32,114 nucleotides of DNA from Clostridia bacterium (GCA_017560145.1 JAFYON010000078.1:1-32114), one strand, 5' to 3'; positions 21,815 to 30,570 are shown, counted from the first letter of the stretch. Made by a program: numbers and translations. Notes: generated from the letters alone by a model not told the origin.

Positions 21815-23965
21815 CTACTCATACTCAAACGCCATTTTGCCGTTTTCGATTTTGAGCTTGGCGTTGAACTTGGTTCCGTCCTTTTTCTTAAAGCCCTTGA
21901 TGAGCGCGGTCGAGCCCTCGGTGAGGAGCTTGCGGATCTGTTGCTCGCTTATTTTTTTGCCACAGATGGTGGAGATGGCAAATTTACAGCCGTCCTTATG
22001 CTTTGCGCACACAAAGCCGTCGTCGGTTGAATGCACCGTTGATTTGCAAAGCGGACAGCGCACGCCCTCGAGCATATTCGCATAGCTTTGATTTGTCCTT
22101 GCGACACGGGCGTTGATGATCTTGACCCATTCGCGCAGTGCGTTTTCGAAATCGCGCTTGAACAGGTCGGCGTTTTCGGTGCCGCGTGCGATATCCCCAA
22201 GTCTGCGCTCCCAAACGGCGGTAAGCTCGGCGGATTTAAGCTGATCGAGCGGTAATTTTTCGATAAGGTCAATGCCCTTTTGCGTTGCGCGGAGTATTTT
22301 TTTCTCGCGCACGATATATTCACGGTCAATAAGCGTTTGGATTATTGCGGCGCGCGTTGCCTCGGTACCGATACCGCCGGTTTTGGGGTCGGACATAAGC
22401 TTTTTCAGCTCGGCATCGTCGAGATCCTTGCCTGCCGAAAGCATTGCGGCAAGAATGGTTTTGTCGGTATAGCGCTTGGGCGGCTCGCTCATTTTATCGC
22501 AAAGCTTGTAATCGCCCGATAATTCGTCGCCGACCTTTAAATCGGGCAAAATTTCGGTCTTGGACGCATCGCCGACGACCATCCAGCCGGGCTCTGCGAT
22601 TATCGAGCCGCTTGCCTTGAAGAATTCTCCGTTAACGGCGATTTCGACCTTGGTCTGCTCTAAGGTCGCATCGCCGAAAAGCATTTATATAACCGAGCGA
22701 CAGAAGATGTCGAAGATGCGTTTTTGCTCCAACGGCAAGCCCTTTGGGATGTTGCCGGTCGGGATTATTGCAAAGTGCGATTCGACCTTTTTGTTGTCGA
22801 AATAATGCTTTTTATTGAATTTCCGTTCTCTGCCGACGATAAGATCGCTGTAGATCGGCACGCGGGAAAGCGAATCGAGAACGCGGTTGACGACCGGCTC
22901 CATATCCTCGGTAAGATATTGCGAATTGGTACGGGGATAGGTTGTAAATCCGTCGTCGTAAAGCTTTTGGACAATATCGAGTGTCTGGTCGAGGGTATAG
23001 CCGAATTTCGAGTTTGCATCCATCTGCAACGCCGAAAGCGAATAAAGCAGCGGCGGCTCCTTTTTGACCTTTTTCTTCTTGACGTCCGAAACAACGCCCT
23101 TGTGTCCGTTGATCCTTTCGAAAAGCGCTTCCGCTTCGGGCTTTTCGGTGATCTTTTCCTTTTGGTGCTTTGCCTTGAAGCTTTCACCGCTTGCGGTGGT
23201 AAATTCCGCCTCAATCGCCCAATAGGGCGCCTTGACGAAATTCATTATCGCAAGCTCGCGGTTGACAAGCATTGCAAGCGTGGGGGTCTGCACTCTGCCG
23301 ACGCTCATAACGCCTGCGCCGGGGTTCTTTAGGGACATTGCGGCGGTAAGGTTTGCGCCGACGACCCAATCGGCAATAGAGCGCATTCTTCCCGCCTGCT
23401 CGGTCAGCTTCATATCGTCGCCGAGCTTGATATTTTTCGTAAAGCCCTCGATAATACCCTCCTTCGTTTGCGAGGTAAAGCAGGCGCGCTTTACGGGCTT
23501 ATTACAATTTGCGAGCTCGTAAATATAGGCGAAAATAACCTCGCCCTCGCGGTCAAAGTCGGTCGCGTTTATAATAAGGTCGCTCTTCTCGAAAAGCCCC
23601 TTGACTATGTTGAACTGACGCTCTACCTTTGAATCCCACGAGGAATTCGAGCTTGTGCGGAGCTTGATTTCGTAATTATTCGGCACGAAGGGCATCGGAA
23701 GCTTTGACCAAAGCTTATAGCTCGGATCGTAATCATAAGCCTGCTTCAACGTGCAAAGGTGGCCGTAGCCCCAGGTGACGTAGCATTCGTGCCCCTTATA
23801 ATTGATCTTTAAATATCCGTCGCGGTTTTGTTGGGATTTTACCGCCTTTTCATTGGCTTTAAGCTTGGAAAACTCAACCGTTTCGCCGTTTGACAGATAA
23901 ATTTTGTCCAAAGCGGCGGCAATCTTGTTGCCGACGTCGGGCTTTTCTGCCAATATCGTTACCAT
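21815..23965 (-). pseudogene. topB: DNA topoisomerase III interrupted by one in-frame TAA
   Basis: Type IA topoisomerase for decatenation and recombination intermediates. Together the two open parts give 715 residues, normal for TopB. The first 426 (22685-23965) hold the Toprim domain (AEKPDVGNK, ATDFDREGEVIF) and the catalytic Tyr in FTTYPRTNSQYL. The last 289 (21815-22684) hold the rest of the toroid and a CPLCKSTVHSTDDGFVC zinc-ribbon-like end. The halves are in the same frame, separated only by TAA at 22685-22687, directly followed by ATG; RSVI-stop-MLFGDA reads as continuous family sequence. Options are a recent nonsense mutation, reinitiation making two polypeptides, or a sequence error. 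A good promoter and GGAGG precede the gene. Confidence 0.85.
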
Positions 23966-24000
23966 TTTTTTGCCGCCTCCTTTTTTTAGCGTTGTTTGTT

Positions 24001-24029
24001 ATTGTATCACATTATGCATATTTTTTCAA
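24001..24029 (-). promoter_or_regulatory. sigma-A promoter for topB
   Basis: TTGAAA (24024-24029), a 17-base spacer and TACAAT (24001-24006) with TG one base before the -10, about 35 bases upstream of the ATG. Confidence 0.8.
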
Positions 24030-24034
24030 GTATC

Positions 24035-24056
24035 CCAAGCTTTTAAAAAAGCTTGG
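24035..24056. other. perfect inverted repeat between topB promoter and mrp
   Basis: CCAAGCTTTT/AAAAGCTTGG with a 2-base loop, followed on the plus strand by CCAAAATTTTTAG. It may be part of a repeat. The rest of 24060-24190 shows no gene or clear signal. Confidence 0.5.
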
Positions 24057-24196
24057 CCAAAATTTTTAGTCCCCGCGATAGAGGATGTGTGTATCAGCAG
24101 ACTCCTTTCCGCGTGGTTGTTGCGGCATTAAATGCTTGAAAGAAAGCGAAGCGACAAAAAAGAACGGTGCAATTACCGCCCTTAAATAATTATTTT

Positions 24197-24254
24197 GAGA
24201 GTTTTTGGGGAGAGAGTTCGAGAGAGGGGCTTTTTGCAAAAAGCTCCTCTCTCG
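24197..24254 (-). terminator. 3'-end hairpin element after mrp, copy A
   Basis: On the minus strand a stem CGAGAGAGGAGC...GCCCCTCTCTCG (24219-24254, TTTTTGCAAAAA in the apex) is followed by AACTCTCTCCCCAAAAACTC. It starts 13 bases after the mrp stop. A related element follows the metallophosphoesterase gene at 31780-31834. Confidence 0.65.
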
Positions 24255-24267
24255 TAATAAATGTCAA

Positions 24268-25086
24268 TTATATATCTTGTTCGCCAAGAAGATTTCCTTC
24301 GTAATCCTCAAGACAGCCCGCATCGCAGAGAGCGGCAAGCTTCGGGTCGATGGGGAGCTTGGAAACGCGCTCGATGCCGTGCGCAGCAGCAACCTCGTCA
24401 ACCTTGCTTTCGCCATAGATATAATGCTTCTTGCTGCAATCGGGACATTCAAAATAGGAGTAGTTTTCCACAAGACCGAGTATGGGCTTGTTCATAAGCT
24501 CTGCCAATCTTACCGCCTTGCCGACGATCATAGAAACGAGGTCCTGAGGGCTGGTTACGATAATCATACCGTCAACGGGAAGCGACTGGAAAACGGTAAG
24601 GGGAACGTCGCCGGTTCCGGGAGGCATATCGATAAACATAACGTCATTTTCGCCCCAGTTAACGTCGGTCCAGAACTGCTTTACACAGCCTGCGATAACA
24701 GGTCCGCGCCAAGCAACGGGATCGGTTTCGTTGGGGAGAAGAAGGTTAAGCGACATAATCTTGATGCCGGTCTTGCTTTCGGGGGGGATCATCGATTCGC
24801 CGTCGCTCATAACACCGCTGCCGACGCCGAAGATCTTGGGGATCGAGGGTCCGGTGATATCGGCATCGAGGATGCAGACCTTTTTGCCCTCTCTTTGCGC
24901 GTTGATCGCAAGAAGCGAGGTGACGAGCGATTTACCAACACCGCCCTTGCCGCTTACTACCGCAATAACCTTGCCGATCTTGCTTCCCTCGCGAAGCTTT
25001 TCGATCATGCTTTCGGGCGCCGAGCCCTTATCTCTGCTCGAGCAGTTTGCACTGCAGGTCGAGCAATCATGCGTACATTCACTCAT
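24268..25086 (-). CDS. mrp: Mrp/NBP35-type Fe-S cluster carrier ATPase
   Basis: P-loop scaffold that carries and delivers Fe-S clusters. From the ATG at 25086 the 272-residue protein begins with a Cys cluster, CTHDCSTCSANC (Cys4, 8, 11, 15), as in NBP35-like members. Then come deviant Walker A SGKGGVGKS at 45-53, DADITGPSIPKIFG, MPPGTGDVPLTVFQSLP, and the cluster-binding CPDC (near residue 216) in NYSYFECPDCSKKHYIYG. The frame extends to a TTG two codons upstream, but GAGG spacing favours ATG. It is the last gene of a three-gene run with the isomerase-like and M29 aminopeptidase genes, a pairing with no obvious functional link. Confidence 0.92.
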   Translation of the reverse strand: MSECTHDCSTCSANCSSRDKGSAPESMIEKLREGSKIGKVIAVVSGKGGVGKSLVTSLLAINAQREGKKVCILDADITGPSIPKIFGVGSGVMSDGESMIPPESKTGIKIMSLNLLLPNETDPVAWRGPVIAGCVKQFWTDVNWGENDVMFIDMPPGTGDVPLTVFQSLPVDGMIIVTSPQDLVSMIVGKAVRLAELMNKPILGLVENYSYFECPDCSKKHYIYGESKVDEVAAAHGIERVSKLPIDPKLAALCDAGCLEDYEGNLLGEQDI

Positions 25087-25099
25087 TTTCAATTCCTCT

Positions 25100-25861
25100 T
25101 TATTTGTTCAAAGTCTTTATATATTTTATGCTCATTTCGGCACATTCAAACGGAGTTTTTCCGACAGTCGGCCTATCCTGCTCGACAATATACCATTCAA
25201 CGCCGCACTTTTCGGCAGCTTCGAAAACAGAAGCAAAATCAACAACGCCGTGTCCGACGGGACGGAAGCCGAATTCACCGTTTTCGCGACTGTAATCCTT
25301 TAAATGAAGCAGCGGACAACGGTTTTTATATTTGTCGAGATACTTTTCGGGGCTGTAGCCCGAGGAATGCACCCAGCAAACGTCCTGCTGCATCTTTAAC
25401 AAATCGGGCGAGATGCTTTCGAAAAGATCGTCGAACCCAAGCTTTCCGTTTTCGAGCGGCTCGAAGTCAAAGCCGTGGTTGTGATAGGAAAGCGACATTT
25501 GGTTTTCGGCGGCAATTTTGCCGATACGCTCCAAATCCGCCTTTGTTCTTTCCCAATTTTCGCTTCCGGGACGGTCGATCTCGTCAAGCCACGGAACAAC
25601 GATATGCTTGCAGCCGACGCGCTTGAAGCAATCGATAACGCCCGAAGCGTCGTTACGAAGGTCGCCGATCGGAATATGCGCCGAAACGGGGACAAGCCCG
25701 ATCTCGTCGATCAGAGCCTTCATCTCCTCGGGAGATTTGCCCCAAAGACCTGCAAATTCAACGCCGTCGTATCCAAGCGCCTTTACGCCCTTAAGTGTTG
25801 CGGTAACATCCTGTTGCATTTCGCCACGAAGCGAGAAAAGCTGGATCGCTACAGGTTTCAT
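25100..25861 (-). CDS. sugar phosphate isomerase/epimerase-like TIM-barrel protein
   Basis: A 253-residue member of the xylose-isomerase-like TIM-barrel superfamily (AP endonuclease 2 fold). The N-terminal KPVAIQLFSLRGEM, GYDGVEFAG, VSAHIP, the metal-ligand motif LSYHNHGFDFEPL, QQDVCWV, LLHLKDY and the C-terminal WYIVEQD strand place His, Glu and Asp ligands as expected. Relatives act on inosose, dehydroshikimate or keto-sugars; the substrate here cannot be told. It starts 26 bases after the aminopeptidase and ends 13 before mrp. Confidence 0.88.
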   Translation of the reverse strand: MKPVAIQLFSLRGEMQQDVTATLKGVKALGYDGVEFAGLWGKSPEEMKALIDEIGLVPVSAHIPIGDLRNDASGVIDCFKRVGCKHIVVPWLDEIDRPGSENWERTKADLERIGKIAAENQMSLSYHNHGFDFEPLENGKLGFDDLFESISPDLLKMQQDVCWVHSSGYSPEKYLDKYKNRCPLLHLKDYSRENGEFGFRPVGHGVVDFASVFEAAEKCGVEWYIVEQDRPTVGKTPFECAEMSIKYIKTLNK

Positions 25862-25887
25862 ATCGAAAATCTCCTTTAATTTGCCTA

Positions 25888-27114
25888 CTATTCAGCCCAT
25901 TTGCCATCTATGAAGATGGGGGTCGCAACGCCGTCCTTATAGCCGGTGATGCACATATCGTCCGAGCCGATCATAAAATCGACGTGGATCATCGAATCGT
26001 TAACGCCAAGCTCGTGCAATTCGTCGAGGCTCATATTTTCAAAGCCCTTTACGCAACTGGAATATCCCATACCTATCGCAACGTGGCAGGAAGCGTTTTC
26101 ATCGAAAAGCGTGTTGTAATAAAGCAAGCCGCTTTCCGCGATAGCGGAATCCTTGGGCACGAGCGCCAATTCGCCGAGCATTGCAGCGCCTTCATCGGTG
26201 GTGATAAGCTTGCCGAGAGCCTCGTTGCCCTTTTCGGCGTGCCAATTAACCGCCTTGCCGTCTTCAAAATCGATATAGAAGTTGTCGATAAGAGTGCCTC
26301 TTACCGAAAGCGGCATCGTCGAAACCAAGCGGCCGCTGCACTTGCCCTTTTTGGGGGTGGTGAAGATTTCCTCGGTGGGCATATTCGGGTTGAAGAAAAC
26401 TCCGTCAAGCGTGTTTTCACCGCCGCCGCACCAAACGCTTTCCTTCATAAGCTCGCATTTGAAATCGGTGCCGTTTTTGGATTTATAGTGGAGATAATCA
26501 AACTGCTTTTCGGTGAGCCATTCGCTCTTTGCCTTGAAGGTTTCGTTCTTTTTATCCCATTCTGCGATGCAATCGTTATCATCATAGCAGTTAACGGTGG
26601 AAAGGATAGCCTCCCAAAGCTTTTCGACAGCAACGCTTGCGCGGTCGTTGGGGAACATCTTTTTTGCCCACGCCTTGCCGGGGATCGCACAAACGAGCCA
26701 TTGATGCTTGTTTTCCATCGCCTCGCGGTAGGGCTTGAGCTTCTTCGATGCGGCGATGCTTGCACGGGCGATCTTTTCGGGATTTGCCGAAGCAAGCGCA
26801 TCGGGGTCCTGACACAAAAGCGCGATTCTTGCAGGGAGAATTTCGGAATCGTGCTTTGCTCTTTCAACCTGCCAATCGGGCACGTCGCAAAGAGTCTTCA
26901 TCGAGCAATGACGGTAAGCAAGCTTTGCAAGCTGAGTCATCGACCAGTCAACGCGAACGTAGCCTGCGCCTGCGCGGTAAGCCTCCTCGACGAGAAGCGC
27001 CACGAATTCCGCCGCTTCGACGTCGGCGCTGATGTTAAGCTGCTGACCCTTTTGAATATTAACGCCCTGCTTGATCAAAAGCTTGGCATATTTTCTTTTC
27101 AAACTCTTCTTCAT
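25888..27114 (-). CDS. M29-family aminopeptidase
   Basis: A 408-residue thermophilic-type aminopeptidase (family M29, AmpS/PepS/AmpT-like), a dinuclear metal exopeptidase that trims peptides in the cytoplasm. Visible family blocks are the N-terminal YAKLLIKQGVNIQKGQQL, FNPNMPTEEIFTTP (metal Glu), a GNEALGKLITTDEGA stretch, LGELALVP, LYYNTLFDENASCHVAIGMGY with a His ligand, and the final SMIHVDFMIGSDDM with His and Asp. Length is normal. The leader upstream contains a long hairpin, and no strong Shine-Dalgarno is seen (AAAAGAAA). Confidence 0.93.
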   Translation of the reverse strand: MKKSLKRKYAKLLIKQGVNIQKGQQLNISADVEAAEFVALLVEEAYRAGAGYVRVDWSMTQLAKLAYRHCSMKTLCDVPDWQVERAKHDSEILPARIALLCQDPDALASANPEKIARASIAASKKLKPYREAMENKHQWLVCAIPGKAWAKKMFPNDRASVAVEKLWEAILSTVNCYDDNDCIAEWDKKNETFKAKSEWLTEKQFDYLHYKSKNGTDFKCELMKESVWCGGGENTLDGVFFNPNMPTEEIFTTPKKGKCSGRLVSTMPLSVRGTLIDNFYIDFEDGKAVNWHAEKGNEALGKLITTDEGAAMLGELALVPKDSAIAESGLLYYNTLFDENASCHVAIGMGYSSCVKGFENMSLDELHELGVNDSMIHVDFMIGSDDMCITGYKDGVATPIFIDGKWAE

Positions 27115-27136
27115 TTTCTTTTATTACCGCGATGCG

Positions 27137-27198
27137 CGATACAACAAGCTTGCTTACTTCTCTCCGCGAAACACATTGCGAAAAGAAGCGTTGTATCG
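27137..27198 (-). promoter_or_regulatory. long stem-loop in aminopeptidase leader
   Basis: CGATACAAC (27137-27145) and GTTGTATCG (27190-27198) are perfect complements enclosing 44 bases that can form further stems (CTTCT/AGAAG). It ends about 23 bases before the ATG and lacks a T-tract. It could be a leader element or a repeat; I recognise no riboswitch class. Confidence 0.5.
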
Positions 27199-27241
27199 GT
27201 CGCGTTCCTTCATTTTATTTTTATGATACACAAAGGTTTAA

Positions 27242-27270
27242 ATACACAAAGGGCTGATTTTCAGCCCCTT
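27242..27270 (-). terminator. terminator after yajC
   Basis: GGGCTGA/TCAGCCC stem with a 3-base loop, read on the minus strand as AAGGGGCTGAAAATCAGCCC and followed by TTTGTGTATTT. It lies about 10 bases after the yajC stop. Confidence 0.8.
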
Positions 27271-27278
27271 GAGTTTAA

Positions 27279-27737
27279 TTATTTTTCTTCTTTATCCTTT
27301 TTCTTGCCGAAAAACGATTTCTTTTCCTTCTTTTCGGACTTGTCTTCCTTCGACTTCATTTTAATGCCGCTGTCCGACTTAACCGATTTAACTTCCTTAA
27401 CCTCGGGCTCGTTTGCCTTTTCGATCACCGAGTGAACAGCCCATTTCTGGATCTGGATCTTGGTTCTGTCGCCGCTGGTTTCGATAAGGATCATATCGTC
27501 CTTAACCTTAACTACCATACCGATAATACCGCCGGTGGTAACGATAACGTCGCCAAGCTCGATAGAGGAACGCATATTTGCGGTTTCCTTTTCCTGCTTC
27601 TTCTGGGGACGGTAGATGAAGAAATAGAAAACAAGCGCGAGCAATGCAAGGGGAAGAAGCATTGTAAGCAAGGAGCCGCTGCCTGCCTGAGTGTCGTTTG
27701 CCGTGGTTTCGCCGGCAAAAAGTGCTGTAAGATTCAT
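27279..27737 (-). CDS. yajC: Sec translocase accessory subunit YajC with long basic/acidic tail
   Basis: Small membrane protein associated with the SecDF/YidC part of the translocon. Of 152 residues, 24-42 form the membrane helix, followed by YRPQKKQEKE and the YajC core IELGDVIVTTGGIIGMVVKV. The usual protein ends near residue 105; here about 45 extra residues, almost all Lys, Glu, Asp and Ser, form a disordered cytoplasmic tail. Its ATG overlaps the ymdB stop as ATGA. Confidence 0.93.
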   Translation of the reverse strand: MNLTALFAGETTANDTQAGSGSLLTMLLPLALLALVFYFFIYRPQKKQEKETANMRSSIELGDVIVTTGGIIGMVVKVKDDMILIETSGDRTKIQIQKWAVHSVIEKANEPEVKEVKSVKSDSGIKMKSKEDKSEKKEKKSFFGKKKDKEEK

Positions 27738-28528
27738 TTTAAATTACCTTCGTTATACTTTATTCTCTTTACGCTTGTGCAATAAAGCGTTTTTTCATCG
27801 ATTTCGAAAAGTGCACCGCAAAGATTTATATTTTCGCTTGCGGGGATGCCCTTCATTCGGATATTGCTTGTAAATCTCGAAAGCGCCGTTTCATAGCTTA
27901 CGCCGATAACCGAATCCTCGCTTCCGCACATACCGATATCGCTTATATATCCGCTGCCGCGTGACGTTAAACGCTCGTCGGCGGTCTGAACGTGGGTGTG
28001 AGTGCCGAAAACGCACTGTATCCTTCCGTCGAAGTAATGCATAAACGCCTGCTTTTCGCTCGTAGCCTCGCCGTGGAAATCGCATATTGCGAAATCATAT
28101 TTGCCCTTTAACGAATCAAGCAAACGCTCAACGGTGTAAAAGGGAGAATCGACGGGATCCATAAAAACCTGACCGCAGACCGAGATGATCAATGCGCGAA
28201 GTCCGTTTTTCACCGGCACGATGCAATAGCCGTTTCCGGGTGAATTCGGAGGAAAGTTAAGCGGCCGAAGCACGGTTTCCTCATCCTCATAAAGCTCAAA
28301 CGCCGCATAACGGCGGAAGCTGTGGTTGCCGCCCGTAAGCACGTCGGCACCGCTGTTGAACAGATCGCTTGCATCGTTTCGGTCAAGACCGCTTCCGTCA
28401 TGCACGTTTTCGGCATTGACGATAACAAGGTCTGCCTGCTCGAGATTTTTGATCCTGCGAAGATTCTTTCTCACAAAATTCAGTCCGGGCGTTCCGAAAA
28501 CGTCGCCAACGGCAAGGATTCTGAGCAT
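27734..28528 (-). CDS. ymdB: YmdB-family metallophosphoesterase
   Basis: Phosphodiesterase of the YmdB/TIGR00282 type, linked in Bacillus to cyclic nucleotide turnover and multicellular behaviour. The 264-residue protein has metal-site motifs GDVFGTPG at the start, VNAENVHDG, TGGNHSF, DFHGEATSEK and FGTHTHVQT. AAGGTG six bases before the ATG at 28528 fixes the start; the frame extends three codons further to a GTG. It is separated from rny by 276 bases of repeats but follows it, the classical rny-ymdB order. Confidence 0.94.
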   Translation of the reverse strand: MLRILAVGDVFGTPGLNFVRKNLRRIKNLEQADLVIVNAENVHDGSGLDRNDASDLFNSGADVLTGGNHSFRRYAAFELYEDEETVLRPLNFPPNSPGNGYCIVPVKNGLRALIISVCGQVFMDPVDSPFYTVERLLDSLKGKYDFAICDFHGEATSEKQAFMHYFDGRIQCVFGTHTHVQTADERLTSRGSGYISDIGMCGSEDSVIGVSYETALSRFTSNIRMKGIPASENINLCGALFEIDEKTLYCTSVKRIKYNEGNLK

Positions 28529-28582
28529 AGATTGCACCTTTTTCTAATTTGAGGTTACGTTTGTTACAAACGCTGCATAGCG

Positions 28583-28608
28583 GGCGATTCTTGAATCGCC
28601 CCTACAGC
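28583..28608. repeat. palindromic GGGCGATTC repeat, copy 2
   Basis: GGGCGATTC-TT-GAATCGCCC plus CTACAG, one base different from the copy at 21548-21573. It lies between rny and ymdB. Confidence 0.85.
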
Positions 28609-28636
28609 GGTATGGATTTAACTGCATTAATTAATC

Positions 28637-28684
28637 CTAAACAATTATCTAAACAATTATCCAAACAATTATCCAAACAATTAC
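28637..28684. repeat. four tandem 12-bp repeats
   Basis: Four units of C(T/C)AAACAATTA(T/C). The region is non-coding; a plus-strand frame across it would give only a KQLS repeat without a ribosome-binding site. Confidence 0.9.
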
Positions 28685-28686
28685 CT

Positions 28687-28802
28687 AAAACCGTTCAGAG
28701 CGGATGCAGATTGTGCAAACAGAACCCGAAGCTGTAGAAACCTACTGCGAGCGGTTCTGTTTGTGCAAAGCGCAAGCGGTCTGCGCCGTTATGGACGGTT
28801 TT
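28687..28802 (-). terminator. long imperfect hairpin after rny
   Basis: A 116-base imperfect inverted repeat begins and ends with AAAACCGT/ACGGTTTT and has a perfect inner GCAAACAGAACC-like stem (left arm 28687-28726, right arm 28753-28802). It begins two bases after the rny stop. It may act as a terminator or 3' stabiliser, or be a miniature mobile element. Confidence 0.55.
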
Positions 28803-28804
28803 GA

Positions 28805-30346
28805 TTATTTCGCGTAGTCGACTTGACGCATTTCGCGGATTACGTTAATCTTAATCTGTCCCGGATATTCAAGCTCCTCTTCGATCTTGCGAGCGATATC
28901 GCGGGCGATAAATACCATTTCGTCGTCGTTGACCTCATCGGGCTTGACCATAATGCGGACCTCACGGCCTGCCTGGATAGCAAAGGACTTTTCAACGCCG
29001 GTGAAGGACGTTGCGATCTCTTCGAGCTTCTGGAGACGCTTGATGTAGGTTTCAAGATTTTCACGTCTTGCGCCGGGACGTGCAGCAGAAACTGCGTCTG
29101 CCGCCTGAACGATCATAGCAACGAGCGTGTTGGGCTCAACGTCGCCGTGGTGCGCTTCGATAGCGTGAACGATTTCGCGGCTTTCCTTGTACTTGCGTGC
29201 AAGGTCAACGCCGATCTGAACGTGCGAGCCGTCGATTTCGTGGGTCATAGCCTTACCGATATCGTGGAGAAGACCTGCGCGCTTAGCCTGAGCAACGTCA
29301 ACGCCAAGCTCGGACGCGATCATACCTGCGATATGGGAAACCTCGATCGAGTGCTTAAGAACGTTCTGACCGTAGCTTGTACGGTATTTAAGTCTGCCGA
29401 GCAATTTAACAAGCTCGGGATTGATGCTGTGAACGCCGGTTTCGTAGGTGGCCTGTTCGCCTTCCTTCTTGATAACGGCTTCAACCTCTTTGCGGCTCTT
29501 TTCAACGGTTTCCTCAATGCGCGAGGGATGGATTCTACCGTCGGAAATAAGCTTTTCAAGAGTCATTCTTGCAACCTCGCGGCGTACCGGATCAAACGTG
29601 GAGATCGCGATAGCCTCGGGAGTATCGTCGATAATAAGGTCAACACCGGTGAGCGTTTCGATCGCGCGGATATTTCTACCCTCACGGCCGATGATTCTTC
29701 CCTTCATTTCGTCGTTGGGAAGGTCAACTACCGAAACGGTGGCTTCGGCAACGCTGTCGGCTGCACAACGCTGGATTGCGAGTGCGATAATGTTCTTGGC
29801 TTCGTCCTCTGCCTTGTCCTTGCATTCCTGCTCGACCGCGAGGAGCTTCATTGCCATTTCGTGTCTTGCTTCGCTTTCAACACGCTCCATAAGAATAGCG
29901 CGTGCTTCCTCGGAGGTCATTCCCGAGATCTTCTGGAGGAGCTCCTCCTGCTCGGCAACGATCGATTCCGCTTTTGCGGCAAGTGCTTCGTTTTCACGAA
30001 TCTTGGTGTTCAAAACCTCTTCCTTCTTTTCGAGGTTTTCATATTTCTTGTCGAGATTTTCTTCCTTCTGCATTGCACGTCTTTCCATGCGCTGAAGGTC
30101 GTTTCTTCTCTCCTTGAGTTCGCGCTCGGTTTCGTTCTTGATACGAAGCGCTTCCTCCTTAGCTTCTACAAGCTTTTCCTTTTTTGCTGTTTCAGCAGCT
30201 TTTTTTGCATCCTCAATTATGCGCTTGGATTCGATCTCCGCACTTCCGATCTTCTTTTCTGCGATCGTTTTGCGGACCATAAATCCCACGATAAAGAACA
30301 GGACGGCAGCACCGGCTATTAAACCAATAGCTAAAAACAGGTTCAT
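28805..30346 (-). CDS. rny: ribonuclease Y
   Basis: Membrane-anchored endoribonuclease that starts mRNA decay in Bacillota. The 513-residue protein has an N-terminal membrane helix (5-23), a long charged coiled coil (about 30-185), a KH domain with [15 protein letters not shown], and an HD domain with LLHDIGKA and HAIEAHHGD metal ligands. The C-terminal [13 protein letters not shown] block is typical. AGGAGG lies six bases before the ATG. It precedes ymdB as in Bacillus and has its own promoter with a leader of about 125 bases. Confidence 0.98.
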   Translation of the reverse strand: MNLFLAIGLIAGAAVLFFIVGFMVRKTIAEKKIGSAEIESKRIIEDAKKAAETAKKEKLVEAKEEALRIKNETERELKERRNDLQRMERRAMQKEENLDKKYENLEKKEEVLNTKIRENEALAAKAESIVAEQEELLQKISGMTSEEARAILMERVESEARHEMAMKLLAVEQECKDKAEDEAKNIIALAIQRCAADSVAEATVSVVDLPNDEMKGRIIGREGRNIRAIETLTGVDLIIDDTPEAIAISTFDPVRREVARMTLEKLISDGRIHPSRIEETVEKSRKEVEAVIKKEGEQATYETGVHSINPELVKLLGRLKYRTSYGQNVLKHSIEVSHIAGMIASELGVDVAQAKRAGLLHDIGKAMTHEIDGSHVQIGVDLARKYKESREIVHAIEAHHGDVEPNTLVAMIVQAADAVSAARPGARRENLETYIKRLQKLEEIATSFTGVEKSFAIQAGREVRIMVKPDEVNDDEMVFIARDIARKIEEELEYPGQIKINVIREMRQVDYAK

Positions 30347-30473
30347 ATTTGCCTCCTAAAATATATTTTATCCCGAGGCAACGCAATTCTGTCCGGCTGA
30401 TAAGTTCTATACTCTATTTTTCAACAAAATATATAGTTATTTCGCCGCGGCAGACGCCTTGGCATCGGTATTC
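30347..30473 (-). promoter_or_regulatory. structured rny leader
   Basis: The transcript leader of about 125 bases holds GC-rich complementary blocks (GATGCC/GGCGTC, and GCC...GGC around 30440-30470) followed by an AU-rich stretch and a second GC block (CCGG...CTCGGG). RNase Y commonly controls its own mRNA in some bacteria, which is a possible use. I recognise no known riboswitch. Confidence 0.4.
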
Positions 30474-30479
30474 ACAGTA

Positions 30480-30508
30480 ATTATACATATTTTATTTACT
30501 AAAGTAAA
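30480..30508 (-). promoter_or_regulatory. promoter for rny with overlapping palindrome
   Basis: TTTACT (30503-30508), a 17-base spacer and TATAAT (30480-30485). A perfect palindrome TATTTACTAAAGTAAATA (30493-30510) covers the -35 and part of the spacer, the place where a repressor would block RNA polymerase. Confidence 0.7.
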
Positions 30509-30570
30509 TAGTTATTTCCAAAAAATTATAAACAATGTGTAAATTTAAGCGAAATTTTTGGGCTTTTCGG

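Noticed and set aside
22685..22687. TAA in topB as a reassigned sense codon
   Set aside because: Many other genes in the window end in TAA at family-appropriate positions, so TAA acts as a normal stop here.
24205..25626. Plus-strand open frame of 473 codons opposite mrp and the isomerase-like gene
   Set aside because: Spans two genes and a gap antisense; no coding evidence.
28637..28684. Tandem repeats as a possible CRISPR array
   Set aside because: Units of 12 bp are contiguous with no spacers and no cas genes.
28549..28737. Plus-strand frame with a KQLS repeat
   Set aside because: Produced by the four 12-bp tandem repeats; no start signals.
28823..30322. Plus-strand open frame of 499 codons opposite rny
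   Set aside because: Antisense to a textbook RNase Y; long only because of codon bias.
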